Shown: positions 10,340 to 19,809, counted from the first letter of the stretch. The stretch: 64,000 nt of DNA from Halomonas citrativorans (GCF_900163645.1 NZ_FUKM01000033.1:186001-250000), one strand, 5' to 3'. The notes: a model not told the origin generated them from the sequence alone. Program-made: numbers and translations.

Positions 10340-11242
10340 TTAACTCTGCAGATACTCCTCCGGCAGGCGTTCGGCCAGAAAGTCCATAAACAGCCGGGCG
10401 CGTTGGGATAGTGTGGCTTGGCGGTAGTAGACGGCATTGATGGCCTGCATTTGAAGTTCGGTATGACTGGGCAGTACATCGACCAATGCACCTGCCTTGC
10501 GGGGCTTGATGGTCATGAAGTCGGCAAGGCAGACGATCCCTTCCCCTTTAAGCGCTAGCTCAATCAGCGTGCTGCCGCTGGAGGCGGAGAGGGCGGGCGT
10601 AATATGTAAGCACTCACCATTGGCACGGCGCAGTGGCCAGTGGTTAAGGTGTTCAAGCTGGCTGAAACCGAGCAAACTATGGTGCTCAAGCTCTTCAATA
10701 CTTTGAGGAGTGCCCGCGCGCTCAAGGTAAACGGGGCTTGCCAAGAGGCGAAGCGGGCTATGGCCCAGGCACCGTGCATGCAGAGAAGAGTCGTCCAGCT
10801 TGCCAATACGGATGGCGAGGTCCACATGCTGTTCCAGCAGGTCAATAAAGCGGTCGTGGGTATCCAACTGTAGCGTTATGCCTGGGTAGCGGGCACGAAA
10901 CTCACCAAGTACCGGCACAATGACAAACTGCATAAAGCTGGGCGCGGCGTTCACCCGTAGCCGCCCTTGAGGTTGGCCGTGGTGATTCTGAACGGACTCT
11001 TCCGCGGCTTCTACCGCAGTTAGAATACGGCGGCAGTGCTGTAAAAACGTTCCTCCCTCTTCAGTTAGCTCCAGGCGGCGGGTGGTTCGTCGTAGCAGGG
11101 TGGCGCCAAGCTTGCGCTCCAGGCGGTTAAGCGCTCGGCTGACGCCCGATACCGTAATGCCCAGCCGTTCGGCGGCGCCGGTGATCGAACCGCTGTCCAC
11201 CACGGTAATAAATGCTTGCTGCTCTTCAAGCGTGGTTTTCAT
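10340..11242 (-). CDS. LysR-family regulator divergent from mdaB
   Basis: A 300-residue regulator with the LysR winged helix at residues 1-60 (SGSITGAAERLGITVSGVSRALNRLE; quoted in part: ITGAAERLGITVSGVSRAL) and a periplasmic-binding-like effector domain. It resembles the common DsdC/YhjC-like group of proteobacterial LysR proteins with unknown ligands. It is divergent from an MdaB-like quinone reductase gene, and a T-N11-A palindrome lies in between, so it probably controls that gene and itself, perhaps in response to quinones or oxidative stress. The effector is not deducible from sequence. Confidence 0.85.
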   Translation of the reverse strand: MKTTLEEQQAFITVVDSGSITGAAERLGITVSGVSRALNRLERKLGATLLRRTTRRLELTEEGGTFLQHCRRILTAVEAAEESVQNHHGQPQGRLRVNAAPSFMQFVIVPVLGEFRARYPGITLQLDTHDRFIDLLEQHVDLAIRIGKLDDSSLHARCLGHSPLRLLASPVYLERAGTPQSIEELEHHSLLGFSQLEHLNHWPLRRANGECLHITPALSASSGSTLIELALKGEGIVCLADFMTIKPRKAGALVDVLPSHTELQMQAINAVYYRQATLSQRARLFMDFLAERLPEEYLQS

Positions 11243-11279
11243 GAGCGTTGTTCTTGCCTGTTCAGGTTAAACACGGTTG

Positions 11280-11294
11280 TTGATTCTATATCAA
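11280..11294. promoter_or_regulatory. Candidate LysR box (T-N11-A palindrome)
   Basis: TTGATTCTATATCAA has 5-bp inverted arms with five bases between and fits the LysR T-N11-A rule. It is 38 bases from the LysR start and 131 bases from the mdaB start. Confidence 0.45.
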
Positions 11295-11424
11295 AAGTCT
11301 CTTGCCAGTGGGCGGGTTTTTCCATGTTTTTAAGCATCCCATAATAGGCGGCATTCAAGCCATGCTGATAGGACTATCGCCCATCGGCAGGCAAAGCTAT
11401 CTATTGGGTAAGAGGTTTTTAACG

Positions 11425-12003
11425 ATGAAGATTCTGTTAATCAATGGCGGCAAGCCGTTCGCACATTCTGGCGGTGAGCTCAATAATACTCTGCATGATG
11501 TCGCGTGGCGTACGCTCGCCGAGTTGGGCCATGAAGTTCGCGAGACGGTAATTGAACAGGGTTACGAAGTCGAGGCCGAGGTGGGAAGATTCCTTTGGGC
11601 GGACACCATCGTCTATCAGATGCCGGGTTGGTGGATGGGCGCGCCTTGGAGCGTTAAACGCTACATTGATGAAGTCTTCACCGCCGGGCATGGCTCGCTT
11701 TATGCCAGCGACGGCCGCTCGCGCCAAGACCCCACCAGGCAGTACGGCAGTGGCGGCTTGTTACAAGGGCGTCGTTATATGCTGTCGCTCACCTGGAATG
11801 CGCCGCTGGCCGCCTTCGATGAAGCGGATAACTTCTTTGAAGGGCGCGGTGTCGATGGCGTTTACTTCCCGTTCCATAAGTCTCAGGAATTTGTTGGCTT
11901 GGAAGCGCTGCCTACGTTTATCGCCAACGATGTAATCAAGGCGCCAGACGTTGCTCGTGATATGGCCGCTTATGCTCAGCACCTGACGCGCCTGTTCGGC
12001 TAA
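11425..12003 (+). CDS. mdaB: NAD(P)H quinone reductase, MdaB-like
   Basis: The start at 11425 gives 192 residues, the usual MdaB length, beginning MKILLINGGKPF. An earlier in-frame ATG would add 41 residues not expected in the family. The fold is flavodoxin-like: the N-terminal GGKPFAHSGGELN loop binds FAD phosphate, and VYQMPGWWMGAPWSVKRYIDEVF matches the conserved substrate region (quoted in part: PGWWMGAPWSVKRYIDEV). MdaB reduces quinones by two electrons in the cytosol and protects against oxidants. A divergent LysR gene is the likely regulator. Confidence 0.88.
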   Translation: MKILLINGGKPFAHSGGELNNTLHDVAWRTLAELGHEVRETVIEQGYEVEAEVGRFLWADTIVYQMPGWWMGAPWSVKRYIDEVFTAGHGSLYASDGRSRQDPTRQYGSGGLLQGRRYMLSLTWNAPLAAFDEADNFFEGRGVDGVYFPFHKSQEFVGLEALPTFIANDVIKAPDVARDMAAYAQHLTRLFG

Positions 12004-12025
12004 GTGAATTGATGTTATTACGGGA

Positions 12026-14107
12026 TTAGCGATCTTGTACTTCTTGAGTAAAGTGCTTGGCCGGCGGTTTCGACGGGCGCTGAGGGCGTTCTGCCATAAT
12101 GTGTGCCAAGCGCTCAAGGGATAGCTCCAGTCGCTCAATCAAACCTTCCAGAAGTACACGGCGATCAGCGGGTACATCACCGTAACGTTTAATGGCCTCT
12201 TCCAGCTGTTGGCCTGCGGCGTGAATGCCCTGCGGCTCTCGTCCATTAGCGCTCTCTTCAAAACCGTTGGCCAGCGTATGCAGCAGGTTTTGGTGTGCTT
12301 CACGAATTAGTGGATGCGGAGCATCATCAAGCCGGTCGCGCAGACGCAGCGTGGCCGTACCCAGGTCAAGCCCGGTCAGGCCGAGTATAAACAGGTGGCG
12401 CTGCTCTTCGGGAAGCATGTCGTCGTGCTGGGCCAGCTGCAGAAGGCGGTCGGCCATGTGGCCACTGAACCGGGTTTCGGCATCGCGAATGGAGCGCCGC
12501 CGCAGCCCATGAATATCCTGGGATATCGCCTTGATCAAACGCCGCCGTCTTAGCCTTGTGCCCAAACCTGGCAGTAAACGAAAGCTCATCATGACACACG
12601 TCAGCCCAATGACGACGGCCACTGCTCGGTTGGCAAAACTGTCAAATGAGAAGTCCATGCCGTTACCGGGCATGGTGAGCATGATATTGAAAATGGTGAA
12701 GGAGAGGCAGTAACCCATGATGGCTGGGTTGGTCGCGCCCAGTAGCCCTAAAAACAGCGGGGCACCGAAAATCATCGCCAGCATGGGAAAGCCGTGTGCT
12801 TGGGAAAGCAGTACGTGGCCGAATAAAAAGGCGCTTGGGATAGCGGCCAGCATGCCTTTGTAGAACATCATGGTGATCATGACAGGGTTATCGCGGCTGG
12901 CAAAAAAGGCCGAGAACAGTGTGCCCAGCATCATGGCGATCATCGCACTTTGCCATGCTGTTACGATCCAAAACACAGCAAGCAGCGCGAATACCAGCCC
13001 TGCGCGTAAGGCGTTAATGCCGGCGGTCAGATGGTCGCGGTGCCAAGCCAGCGGTGATGAGCGAAGCGTGTGGCGGGTGGGGAAGGCTATCGCTTCGCGA
13101 GCGTCGAGCATGATCATCGCATGGCCAATCGATTCGCGTAGCCCTAGGCGTAAGCGGCGATCAAGCGGCGCTAATGCGCTACTTTCATTGCTTTCATAAA
13201 CCAGGTGGCGTAACGCCTGGAGCTCTTTTCTAGCCTGGGGAACGCCTTTTACGTGCTCCGCCTCACGCGACCCCTTCGCGACCTGACAGGCAAGTGTGAG
13301 GCTTTGCGGATCAAGCCGATCAGCATGGTCGTGCATAAGCTGATGAAGCGCCTGCACGTTAGCGAAAAAGCGCAGCGTACGCCGTGTAAGCACATGGGTG
13401 GCGCGAACCCGGCCAGCACCTTCCGGGCCTTCAAAGCGTGCGGCTTGACTATCAGTTTCCAGCAGAGTGAGTGGCCCCAAGCTACCGCGCAGTGCAGTTT
13501 GCATGGCCGCGATATCATCGCTGGCCTCAAGGCGCAGCGCGGCATGTTCGAACGCCTGGTTAATCACCGTGTCGGCTTGGGTTGCCAGGTGAGTACCTAC
13601 ATGCGAGGGCCATAACAGCGAGCTGACCAGCATGGCGCAAATGGCACCCAGCCCCAGCTCGGAAAGGCGCGCTACGGCAATATCAAAAATGCCAGCGGGC
13701 GTACTGTTGCTGGAAATCACCACAATCAGCATGGCGGTAACCGCCGCCATCAGGCAGCCGTAGGTGTAGTTGTTACGCCAAAGTGATCCCACGTAGGTGC
13801 ACAGCATGATCCAAATAGTTAAAAAAAGGAGCGCCGGGACCCGTGCCTGGGCAAACAGGGCCATGATGACGATGCCCGCAACGGCACCGATAAACGTACC
13901 ACCCAGCTGGCAGATGCCTTTCTCGATCACCATGCCGCTCATCGGGCGGATCTGAAGAAACGCCGCTGACATCAATGCCCAGTAGGGGCGCTCCAGATCG
14001 AAAAAAAGCGCGATGTAAAGTGCGAGCATCATCGCCAGGGTGGTCTTGATGGCAAACTTGACCGCCGTGGCGTCAGGCATCAAGTAGGTTTGAACGAACG
14101 GCGACAT
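12026..14107 (-). CDS. aaeB: Aromatic-acid efflux pump subunit, AaeB-like (FUSC family)
   Basis: A 693-residue inner-membrane transporter of the FUSC/ArAE family. It has two copies of a membrane block of several helices (about 20-170 and 360-510), each followed by a cytoplasmic helical domain, as in E. coli AaeB. It begins 3 bases after the stop of the membrane-fusion partner and forms the last gene of an aaeX-aaeA-aaeB operon. In E. coli this pump exports p-hydroxybenzoate and related hydroxylated aromatic acids as a metabolic relief valve. An outer-membrane partner is not encoded here unless the barrel gene upstream takes part. Confidence 0.85.
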   Translation of the reverse strand: MSPFVQTYLMPDATAVKFAIKTTLAMMLALYIALFFDLERPYWALMSAAFLQIRPMSGMVIEKGICQLGGTFIGAVAGIVIMALFAQARVPALLFLTIWIMLCTYVGSLWRNNYTYGCLMAAVTAMLIVVISSNSTPAGIFDIAVARLSELGLGAICAMLVSSLLWPSHVGTHLATQADTVINQAFEHAALRLEASDDIAAMQTALRGSLGPLTLLETDSQAARFEGPEGAGRVRATHVLTRRTLRFFANVQALHQLMHDHADRLDPQSLTLACQVAKGSREAEHVKGVPQARKELQALRHLVYESNESSALAPLDRRLRLGLRESIGHAMIMLDAREAIAFPTRHTLRSSPLAWHRDHLTAGINALRAGLVFALLAVFWIVTAWQSAMIAMMLGTLFSAFFASRDNPVMITMMFYKGMLAAIPSAFLFGHVLLSQAHGFPMLAMIFGAPLFLGLLGATNPAIMGYCLSFTIFNIMLTMPGNGMDFSFDSFANRAVAVVIGLTCVMMSFRLLPGLGTRLRRRRLIKAISQDIHGLRRRSIRDAETRFSGHMADRLLQLAQHDDMLPEEQRHLFILGLTGLDLGTATLRLRDRLDDAPHPLIREAHQNLLHTLANGFEESANGREPQGIHAAGQQLEEAIKRYGDVPADRRVLLEGLIERLELSLERLAHIMAERPQRPSKPPAKHFTQEVQDR

Positions 14108-14110
14108 GGT

Positions 14111-14983
14111 TTAGTCAGCCTGTTGGGCGGGATGAACACGTACGGTGGCTGTCATGCCTACGCTGAGTAGCATTTCATCGGGAACCTCATCCAGCGTTAT
14201 ACGTACCGGAATACGCTGCGCCAGCCGCACCCAGTTAAACGTGGGTTGTACCTGCGGCAGCAGTTGCTGATTCAGGTTGGTGTTACTGTCGGCAATGCCG
14301 CGACCAATACCGGCAACATGGCCATTGAGATGAATATCACCATTCATCAATATCACATCGACAGGGTCACCCACGCTGATCGACGCCATTTTGGTCTCTT
14401 CAAAGTAGCCCACCACGTAGTAAGAGTTATCGCTGATGATGGCCATCACCGAGCTGCCGCGGTTAACGTAGTTACCGGCTGAAAACTGCATGTTTAGTAC
14501 GTGGCCGCTTACCGGTGCGGTTATTTGAGTGCGTTCTAAATCAAGCTCAGCGCTTGCCAAGTCGGCTTGGGCCTGCTGTAAATCGGCGGCGGCAATTCGT
14601 GAGTTGATCTGGGCGACCTGTTGGTCTTCGGCGCTAATCGCTTGGCTATTACGTAGCTGATTGCGGCGACTTTCTTCGGCACGGTTAAGCTCTAACGTCG
14701 CGTCACGATGTGCAACCGTTGCCTGTGCTCTATCGACCGCTGCTTGGTAACGCGCATCATCAATTGTAAACAGAAGCTCGCCCTGGTCGACGTGATCGGT
14801 GTCCATCACATTAAGTGTTGTCACCCATCCGGAAACATCGGGGGTGATGGTAACCACCTGCGCATGAACGCGGGCATCACGGGTCCAGGGCGTATAAAGG
14901 TAGTAGTGCCATAGCCAAATACCGGCCGCAATGGCAATCGCTACAATAACCAGAGTAAGTAGAATACGGAGCGAGTTGCGCAT
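14111..14983 (-). CDS. aaeA: HlyD-family membrane fusion protein, AaeA-like
   Basis: A 290-residue periplasmic adaptor with one N-terminal membrane helix (RILLTLVIVAIAIAAGIWLW), a biotinyl-lipoyl-like domain split around a coiled-coil hairpin (about 80-150, rich in Q, A and E), and a beta-barrel region ending with VGMTATVRVHP. It couples the inner-membrane pump encoded directly downstream to the outer membrane. The spacing to both neighbours is 3 to 11 bases, showing one transcript with the small DUF1656 gene and aaeB. Confidence 0.87.
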   Translation of the reverse strand: MRNSLRILLTLVIVAIAIAAGIWLWHYYLYTPWTRDARVHAQVVTITPDVSGWVTTLNVMDTDHVDQGELLFTIDDARYQAAVDRAQATVAHRDATLELNRAEESRRNQLRNSQAISAEDQQVAQINSRIAAADLQQAQADLASAELDLERTQITAPVSGHVLNMQFSAGNYVNRGSSVMAIISDNSYYVVGYFEETKMASISVGDPVDVILMNGDIHLNGHVAGIGRGIADSNTNLNQQLLPQVQPTFNWVRLAQRIPVRITLDEVPDEMLLSVGMTATVRVHPAQQAD

Positions 14984-14994
14984 CAGAAACTCTC

Positions 14995-15213
14995 TTAAGG
15001 GCTTTCAAGAAAAATGGTAAACACGTAGGTGATGCCAGCCGTCAGGATGACAAATAGCGATAAATCGAACCATGCCGCGTACCACAGCGTATGGTTTCCC
15101 AGCACCCAGTGCAGCAGTGTGCGGATGACCAGCGTGGCAACAAAGCCAAGCAGGGCATAGGCCAGCAGCGGGCTGAGATAAATGCCGCCGAATGCAATTT
15201 CCTGAAGACCCAT
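14995..15213 (-). CDS. aaeX: DUF1656 small membrane protein, AaeX-like
   Basis: A 72-residue protein with two membrane helices, the DUF1656 type that nearly always precedes aaeA/aaeB or emr-like fusion genes. It opens with MGLQEIAFGGIYLSPLL, characteristic of the family, and has a GAAGGAG ribosome site 6 bases before the ATG. It is the first gene of the operon. Its role in efflux is not established. The conserved location is the main support for the name. Confidence 0.85.
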   Translation of the reverse strand: MGLQEIAFGGIYLSPLLAYALLGFVATLVIRTLLHWVLGNHTLWYAAWFDLSLFVILTAGITYVFTIFLESP

Positions 15214-15325
15214 AATGCTCCTTCATGACGGCCATAGCGTCCATCAACCGATGATGAGTAATCAATGACGAGATAAGATGGTTTTTTTATCCAGTAACCT
15301 CATAAGCATCGTATCCTCGCGTTAA

Positions 15326-16075
15326 CTAAAAGCGCCACGTAATGCCGGCGATAGGTCCGCCCATTTCGATATCGATGAGTGAGTCTGTTTCATCGCGTTT
15401 AACCGATAAATGGCGATAGCCGCCTGAAAGGTAAAGCGTATCGCTGAACTGGTAGTTGAGTGTAGCGACAACTTGCCAGGTGTTTTTTTTCGACATATCC
15501 AGACCGCCAATATCCGCATGAAGCAGTGTGGACCAGTTGGGCGCCCAGAGTGATCGCAGGCGTGCCGCCACAATAGGATCTACCCACTGTTTGGTTTTGG
15601 CGACATCAATGCCCAGCGCAGGAATGTTGATGTCGGTATCAATTTGCCAGGCACGTGCACCTGCTAGTAGATCAAGCTGCTGTGTCGGGGTCGTCATCAC
15701 TTGATAACCCGCAGCGGCCGTTATAAAGCGCTGACGTAGCTTACTATTCGCGACAATGCCGAAGGGCAGCGTGCTTGCCTGGCTAAGGGAGGCCCATGAA
15801 ATATCGCCAAAAAGTACTAAGCGATCCTGGCGTGCGGTGCCGGTCATGAAGAAGGCGCCATCCAAGTCATCCAAAATGCTGCTGAAAGAGCGTGAAGTAC
15901 TAACTGTAGGGGCATTTTCAAGCGGGCGCACATCGCCTGCCAATCCGGCCATCCAGACATAGGGGGTAAGCTGAAACCGCCAAGCTTCCTCATTAATGTC
16001 ATCAGCGTTGGTGGGCAGGGCAAGGCCTGCTGCGATAAGACCTATAATGGCTGAAAATGACCGTAATCGACGCAT
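15326..16075 (-). CDS. Outer-membrane beta-barrel protein of unknown role
   Basis: A 249-residue exported protein with a signal peptide ending near LPTNA and alternating hydrophobic strands typical of an 8-12-stranded barrel. It ends in TWRF, the terminal-Phe signal for outer-membrane insertion. The WRFQLTPYVWMAGL start of the mature chain is common in uncharacterised proteobacterial outer-membrane proteins. It lies 112 bases upstream of aaeX on the same strand, so a shared transcript is possible but not shown. It is too short for a TolC-type channel, so I do not assign it as the efflux duct. Confidence 0.7.
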   Translation of the reverse strand: MRRLRSFSAIIGLIAAGLALPTNADDINEEAWRFQLTPYVWMAGLAGDVRPLENAPTVSTSRSFSSILDDLDGAFFMTGTARQDRLVLFGDISWASLSQASTLPFGIVANSKLRQRFITAAAGYQVMTTPTQQLDLLAGARAWQIDTDINIPALGIDVAKTKQWVDPIVAARLRSLWAPNWSTLLHADIGGLDMSKKNTWQVVATLNYQFSDTLYLSGGYRHLSVKRDETDSLIDIEMGGPIAGITWRF

Positions 16076-16470
16076 CTAAAGGTTCCCCTGCTGTGTTTTA
16101 TTCGGTTTCCGCTCTTTTTTTGATTAACACGCTGCTTATCCCAACGCCGTTTTGGGGAGACGTTTTATCGGCCTCGTTAGAGTAAGCTATAGTGAGGTTA
16201 GATGCTTTGCAAGTCGCTAATATGACCCTAGTCACACTGTTTTTTTACCCAACCTAAGCGACGCTATGCAGCTTTGTTGCAAGGCCTTACGAATAGTAGG
16301 CATAACAGACCGACTCTTTATGCGTGAGGCGGTGGGCAGTATTGATATATTGCTGTTTAGGACTTCGCCTTGCGTCATACCTAAAGGTAGGCTGTAATTT
16401 ATTTTTTCACCTTCACTGACATGGATAGTCCAGTAACGCTGGATGTTAGTGCAGATCTTTTGACTCCCAA
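16076..16470. other. Intergenic region between barrel protein and MscS gene
   Basis: A 395-base gap between divergent genes with no convincing reading frame. It must carry both promoters. Around 16265-16315 the text GCTTTGTTGCAAGG resembles an insertion-sequence end, but no matching second end or transposase remnant is seen. Confidence 0.4.
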
Positions 16471-18243
16471 GTGAATATGGGGCTTATGAAAGCACACAGC
16501 TCGTGGCCTACATGGATGGTACTGGTAATTGTATTCGCGTTTTCTAACCTCTGTGCCGCGCAAACTCAGGGCGAAGAAGGCGAAGAAGCTACACAGTGGT
16601 TTACCACGGATGAACTGAATGTAGGGCTGGGTGAAGCGCCCGACGAGATTAACCGTATGTCGCCGAGGGAGGCGATTCGGAGTTTTCTTGAGCTGATTGA
16701 GGAGGAGGACTATCAGGGTGCCGCCCACGTACTGAATCTTGCCGAACTGTCACCAGAAGAGCAGCAGGAGCGTGGACATGTGCTGGCCAGGCAGTTAGCC
16801 GAGGTATTCCGGCGCGGCGAGTGGCTGAGTGCGTCGAACCTTTCAGGCCGGCAGGATGCCGTTATCGAAGACACCACGGGCGAAAACCCACTCGCTGGTA
16901 ATCCGCGACGGGATATTGAGTTGGCCTCACTGCAAGCCGATGGTGAAGCCTACGACATTCGCCTGGGGCGATACCGAGTAGAAGACGAAGACCCCATCTG
17001 GCTGATCATGCCGGGAAGCGTTGCCTCAATCCCTTTACTCTACGATGAGTATGGCCCCTCCATGGTTGAGGAGTATATACCCGACCGATTTAAAACCACG
17101 TTCGGCTTTCTAATGGTATGGGAGTGGATTGCCGTTCCCGCCTTTCTTGTATTAATTGTACTGCTGGGCTGGGGCATCTACACCTTTGTGGGCCTGATGG
17201 CCCGATGGCTACCTTCTGGCGCGCTCAGTATTTTTGCCGCGCGTATCAAGGGGCCGGTGTCGCTCATTGTCATGTCGCTTGTCACGCAGATGCTGCTTGA
17301 GTATGTCGTCTCTTTCTCTGCAGTGGCAATGACCACATTCCGTGTTCTGCTGATTACTGTTATGGCGTGGGGAGTCGGCACGATTGCCCTGCGTTTGGTG
17401 GACACAATCATGCTGCGCATGGCCCGACGGCTAGTGGGGGAAATCGACGACACCAAACCAAAGGATGAACGTAGGCTTCTCACCACGCTCTATGCGGTAC
17501 GCCGGGCCGTTATACTGGTGATGGTGTCGGCAGTGACCATCTACGTGCTAAGCCAGATCCAACTCTTTGAGACACTTGGTCTTTCATTGCTGGCCTCGGC
17601 CAGTGTGTTGGCGGTCTTGGTCGGTATCGCCGGGCAGACCGTGCTGGGCAATATTCTTTCGTCGCTGCAGCTCTCGCTTGCCAAGCCTATTCGTATCGGC
17701 GATCTGGTGATATTTGAGGACGAGTGGTGCTATGTGGAAGGTATTTTCTATACCTTCATCCGGCTGCGGGTATGGGATGAACGGCGGATTATTGTTCCAG
17801 TGACCTACTTCGTTTCCAAGCCTTTCCAGAACCTGTCGGTCAAAAGCGCGAAGATGTACCGCAGTATGGAGCTGATTCTGCATTTAAGTACCGATATCGC
17901 GCTATTACGCAAAAAGTTTCTAGAGTATGCCCAAGAAGAAGATAGCGTCATTGAGCACCATAAACTCCTGTGTTACGCGACCGGGCAAACGGCGACAACG
18001 CTGGTGATTACCTGCTACTTCGTGGCTTCTGATCCCATGTCGGGCTGGACCGCTGAAATGAATATCCGGGAAAAGCTGCTGACCTTTATACGTGAAGATC
18101 ATCCCGATTGGTGGCCAAGAGACGTTATGGTGATTAGCCATCAGGACGTCGCTCGCGCGGAAGGCACCAAGCCCCACAAAACAATTATGGGGACAAGCAG
18201 TGAAAAGCCAGCCACACACTCTGAGCCGCGTAAGGAAGAGTAA
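16471..18243 (+). CDS. MscS-family mechanosensitive channel with periplasmic N-domain
   Basis: About 590 residues. A signal-like helix (about 12-30) is followed by an acidic periplasmic domain (30-200), several membrane helices (about 215-390) and the MscS core. The pore and beta region are marked by VGIAGQTVLGNILSSLQLSL (quoted), followed by KPIRIGDLV near 410. It is much longer than E. coli MscS (286) and resembles the YbdG/YnaI class. Such channels open under membrane tension on osmotic downshift, fitting a halophile. The start is uncertain: GTG 16471, ATG 16477 and ATG 16486 are all in frame, and the last has GGGG just upstream. Confidence 0.85.
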   Translation: MNMGLMKAHSSWPTWMVLVIVFAFSNLCAAQTQGEEGEEATQWFTTDELNVGLGEAPDEINRMSPREAIRSFLELIEEEDYQGAAHVLNLAELSPEEQQERGHVLARQLAEVFRRGEWLSASNLSGRQDAVIEDTTGENPLAGNPRRDIELASLQADGEAYDIRLGRYRVEDEDPIWLIMPGSVASIPLLYDEYGPSMVEEYIPDRFKTTFGFLMVWEWIAVPAFLVLIVLLGWGIYTFVGLMARWLPSGALSIFAARIKGPVSLIVMSLVTQMLLEYVVSFSAVAMTTFRVLLITVMAWGVGTIALRLVDTIMLRMARRLVGEIDDTKPKDERRLLTTLYAVRRAVILVMVSAVTIYVLSQIQLFETLGLSLLASASVLAVLVGIAGQTVLGNILSSLQLSLAKPIRIGDLVIFEDEWCYVEGIFYTFIRLRVWDERRIIVPVTYFVSKPFQNLSVKSAKMYRSMELILHLSTDIALLRKKFLEYAQEEDSVIEHHKLLCYATGQTATTLVITCYFVASDPMSGWTAEMNIREKLLTFIREDHPDWWPRDVMVISHQDVARAEGTKPHKTIMGTSSEKPATHSEPRKEE

Positions 18244-18752
18244 CCTTTGTGAGATAGCGTACCCTGCAGTGAAACGTAGGGTTCGCAGGGGGGATCTCGC
18301 ACGAGCAGGTAGAGGGTTCTGATGTTCTCTGGTTATTTCTAGTTTAAGCACTCAATCTTTCTCTTGTAACGCGGCGCCCCAGCAGAAAAACATCATGCTG
18401 TGGAGGCTTTCGCGCTTAATTCCAGCACGTGTCTTGCAAACGTTCTCCGCCAGCTCTAAGTGCTTGCCCGCCCAAGACCTTTCATGCATGCCAAAAAGCT
18501 ACTACGCGCAGTTTTCAGAAAGCTGACTGGTTTCAATATTAAATGCATGATTTTAATAAGCGTGTAATTATTGAATGCAATTATGCTTTAGGCTAATACC
18601 CATAAGTAGGGCGTCCTTGTAAGGTGCGCCTGTCTAACAAATGTCTACATTACTAACTATTTTAAGAATTCATTAGACAAAAAAGGCGCACTATACAACA
18701 CTTCTAATCTTACGATTCTTGCTCTAAACATACCTCACAAGGGAACACCAAG
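18244..18752. other. Intergenic region upstream of the TRAP operon
   Basis: A 509-base gap with no convincing gene. At 18251-18298 nested complementary blocks (GAGAT..ATCTC and CCCTGC..GCAGGG) may end the MscS transcript. From 18600 on it becomes AT-rich and holds the operator-like repeats described separately and the TRAP promoter. Confidence 0.5.
18624..18691. promoter_or_regulatory. Candidate GntR operators and long inverted repeat
   Basis: AATGTCTACATT (18640-18651) is a perfect 5+5 palindrome, and CTGTCTAACA just before it has TGT-N3-ACA symmetry, the pattern favoured by FadR-type GntR proteins. These lie inside a longer inverted repeat: GTGCGCC-TGTCTAA (18624-18637) pairs with TTAGACA-AAAAA-GGCGCAC (18673-18691). 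It is 62 bases before the dctP start. Confidence 0.5.
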
Positions 18753-19748
18753 ATGTTCAGCTCCAGGCTCTCAATATTAACCGGCGCTATGCTGGTCGGA
18801 TTGCTTACCGTTTCAGCTCAGGTGCAGGCAGCGACAACCCTACGCTTGGGATGGACCACTGCGGATAGCGAAGTTGATCCTTACGCGATTGCCGCACGCT
18901 ATTTTGCTGAAGAATTAGAAAATGCCGCGCCTGGCGAGTTTGATGTTAAATTTTTTCCGAACCACCAGCTTGGTGACGATACGGAAATGCTACAGGGCAT
19001 GCAGTTGGGTATTCTGGACGCCGCTGTTATCACTGGAACTCAAATCAGCACCATCGACTCCAGCTTTCAGCTCAATGATTTGCCCTTTCTCTATTCCAAC
19101 AGTGAGCAAGCTCACGAGATTCTTGATGGCGAGATCGGACAAGAACTTATGCAGCGTCTTGAACCGCAGGGAATCATTGGTTTAGGATTTGCTGAGGCTG
19201 GTTTTCGCCACACAATCAATAATGAACGGGCGATAACATCACCTGAAGATTTTAACGGCATTAAATTGCGTGTACAGCCGAGCGATCTTTACATAGAGAG
19301 CTTCCGTGTTCTGGGATCGAATCCTCTTCCTTTGGCTTGGAGTGAGTCATTCACCGCGGTACAGCAAGGCACTGTGGATGGTCTGGAAATTCCCTTGGCG
19401 GTGATCTTTGCTAATAAATATCCTGAGGTAACGGACTACCTTTCTCTGACAAGTCATACCTACAATGCGTTGGGCCTGCTGATTTCAAAGCAAGCCATGG
19501 ACGGCCTGTCTGCTGATATGCAGGGCATTGTTCGTGAGGCTTCCGCCAAGGCGATTGAGCGTCAGCGCGAGACGATTGCGGCCAATAACGAAGAGATCCT
19601 TGTTCAGATCGCAGAGCAGGGTATGGAAATTAACGAGATCGAAAACGTTGAGGCTTTCCGTGAAAGAGTCGCACCTGTCTATGAAGAGTACCGCGGCAAA
19701 ATCGGTGCCGATCTTGTTGATCGTACCCTTCAGCTCGTAACTGAATAA
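18753..19748 (+). CDS. TRAP transporter substrate-binding protein (DctP family)
   Basis: A 331-residue periplasmic binding protein with signal peptide ending VQA. The family motifs are present: FFPNHQLGDDTEMLQGMQLG (near 66-85) and the FNGIKLRVQPSDLYIESFR region, whose arginine contacts the substrate carboxylate. Such proteins bind organic acids such as C4-dicarboxylates, uronates or aldonates. It opens a five-gene operon with the two membrane subunits, a GntR regulator and an amidohydrolase. An AAGGGA ribosome site precedes the ATG. A terminator-like hairpin after it probably raises its yield over the membrane subunits. The substrate is unknown, likely a sugar acid or aromatic-derived acid. 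Confidence 0.9.
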   Translation: MFSSRLSILTGAMLVGLLTVSAQVQAATTLRLGWTTADSEVDPYAIAARYFAEELENAAPGEFDVKFFPNHQLGDDTEMLQGMQLGILDAAVITGTQISTIDSSFQLNDLPFLYSNSEQAHEILDGEIGQELMQRLEPQGIIGLGFAEAGFRHTINNERAITSPEDFNGIKLRVQPSDLYIESFRVLGSNPLPLAWSESFTAVQQGTVDGLEIPLAVIFANKYPEVTDYLSLTSHTYNALGLLISKQAMDGLSADMQGIVREASAKAIERQRETIAANNEEILVQIAEQGMEINEIENVEAFRERVAPVYEEYRGKIGADLVDRTLQLVTE

Positions 19749-19764
19749 ATCGCTGAATAAATCC
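19741..19764. repeat. 12-nt tandem duplication over the dctP stop
   Basis: CTGAATAAATCG is followed directly by CTGAATAAATCC (11 of 12 identical). The stop codon TAA (19746-19748) lies in the first copy. Confidence 0.85.
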
Positions 19765-19767
19765 CTC

Positions 19768-19792
19768 GCCCGGCCTAAGGCCGGGCAGTTTT
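19768..19792 (+). terminator. Intra-operon hairpin between dctP and dctQ
   Basis: An 8-bp GC stem (GCCCGGCC / GGCCGGGC, loop TAA) followed by AGTTTT. It sits in the gap between binding protein and membrane subunit and may cause partial termination or protect the 3' end of the upstream message. Confidence 0.7.
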
Positions 19793-19809
19793 GACGCCAG
19801 GTAGCCATC

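Noticed and set aside
16265..16315. GCTTTGTTGCAAGG text resembling an insertion-sequence end
   Set aside because: No matching second terminal repeat, target duplication or transposase remnant is present nearby.
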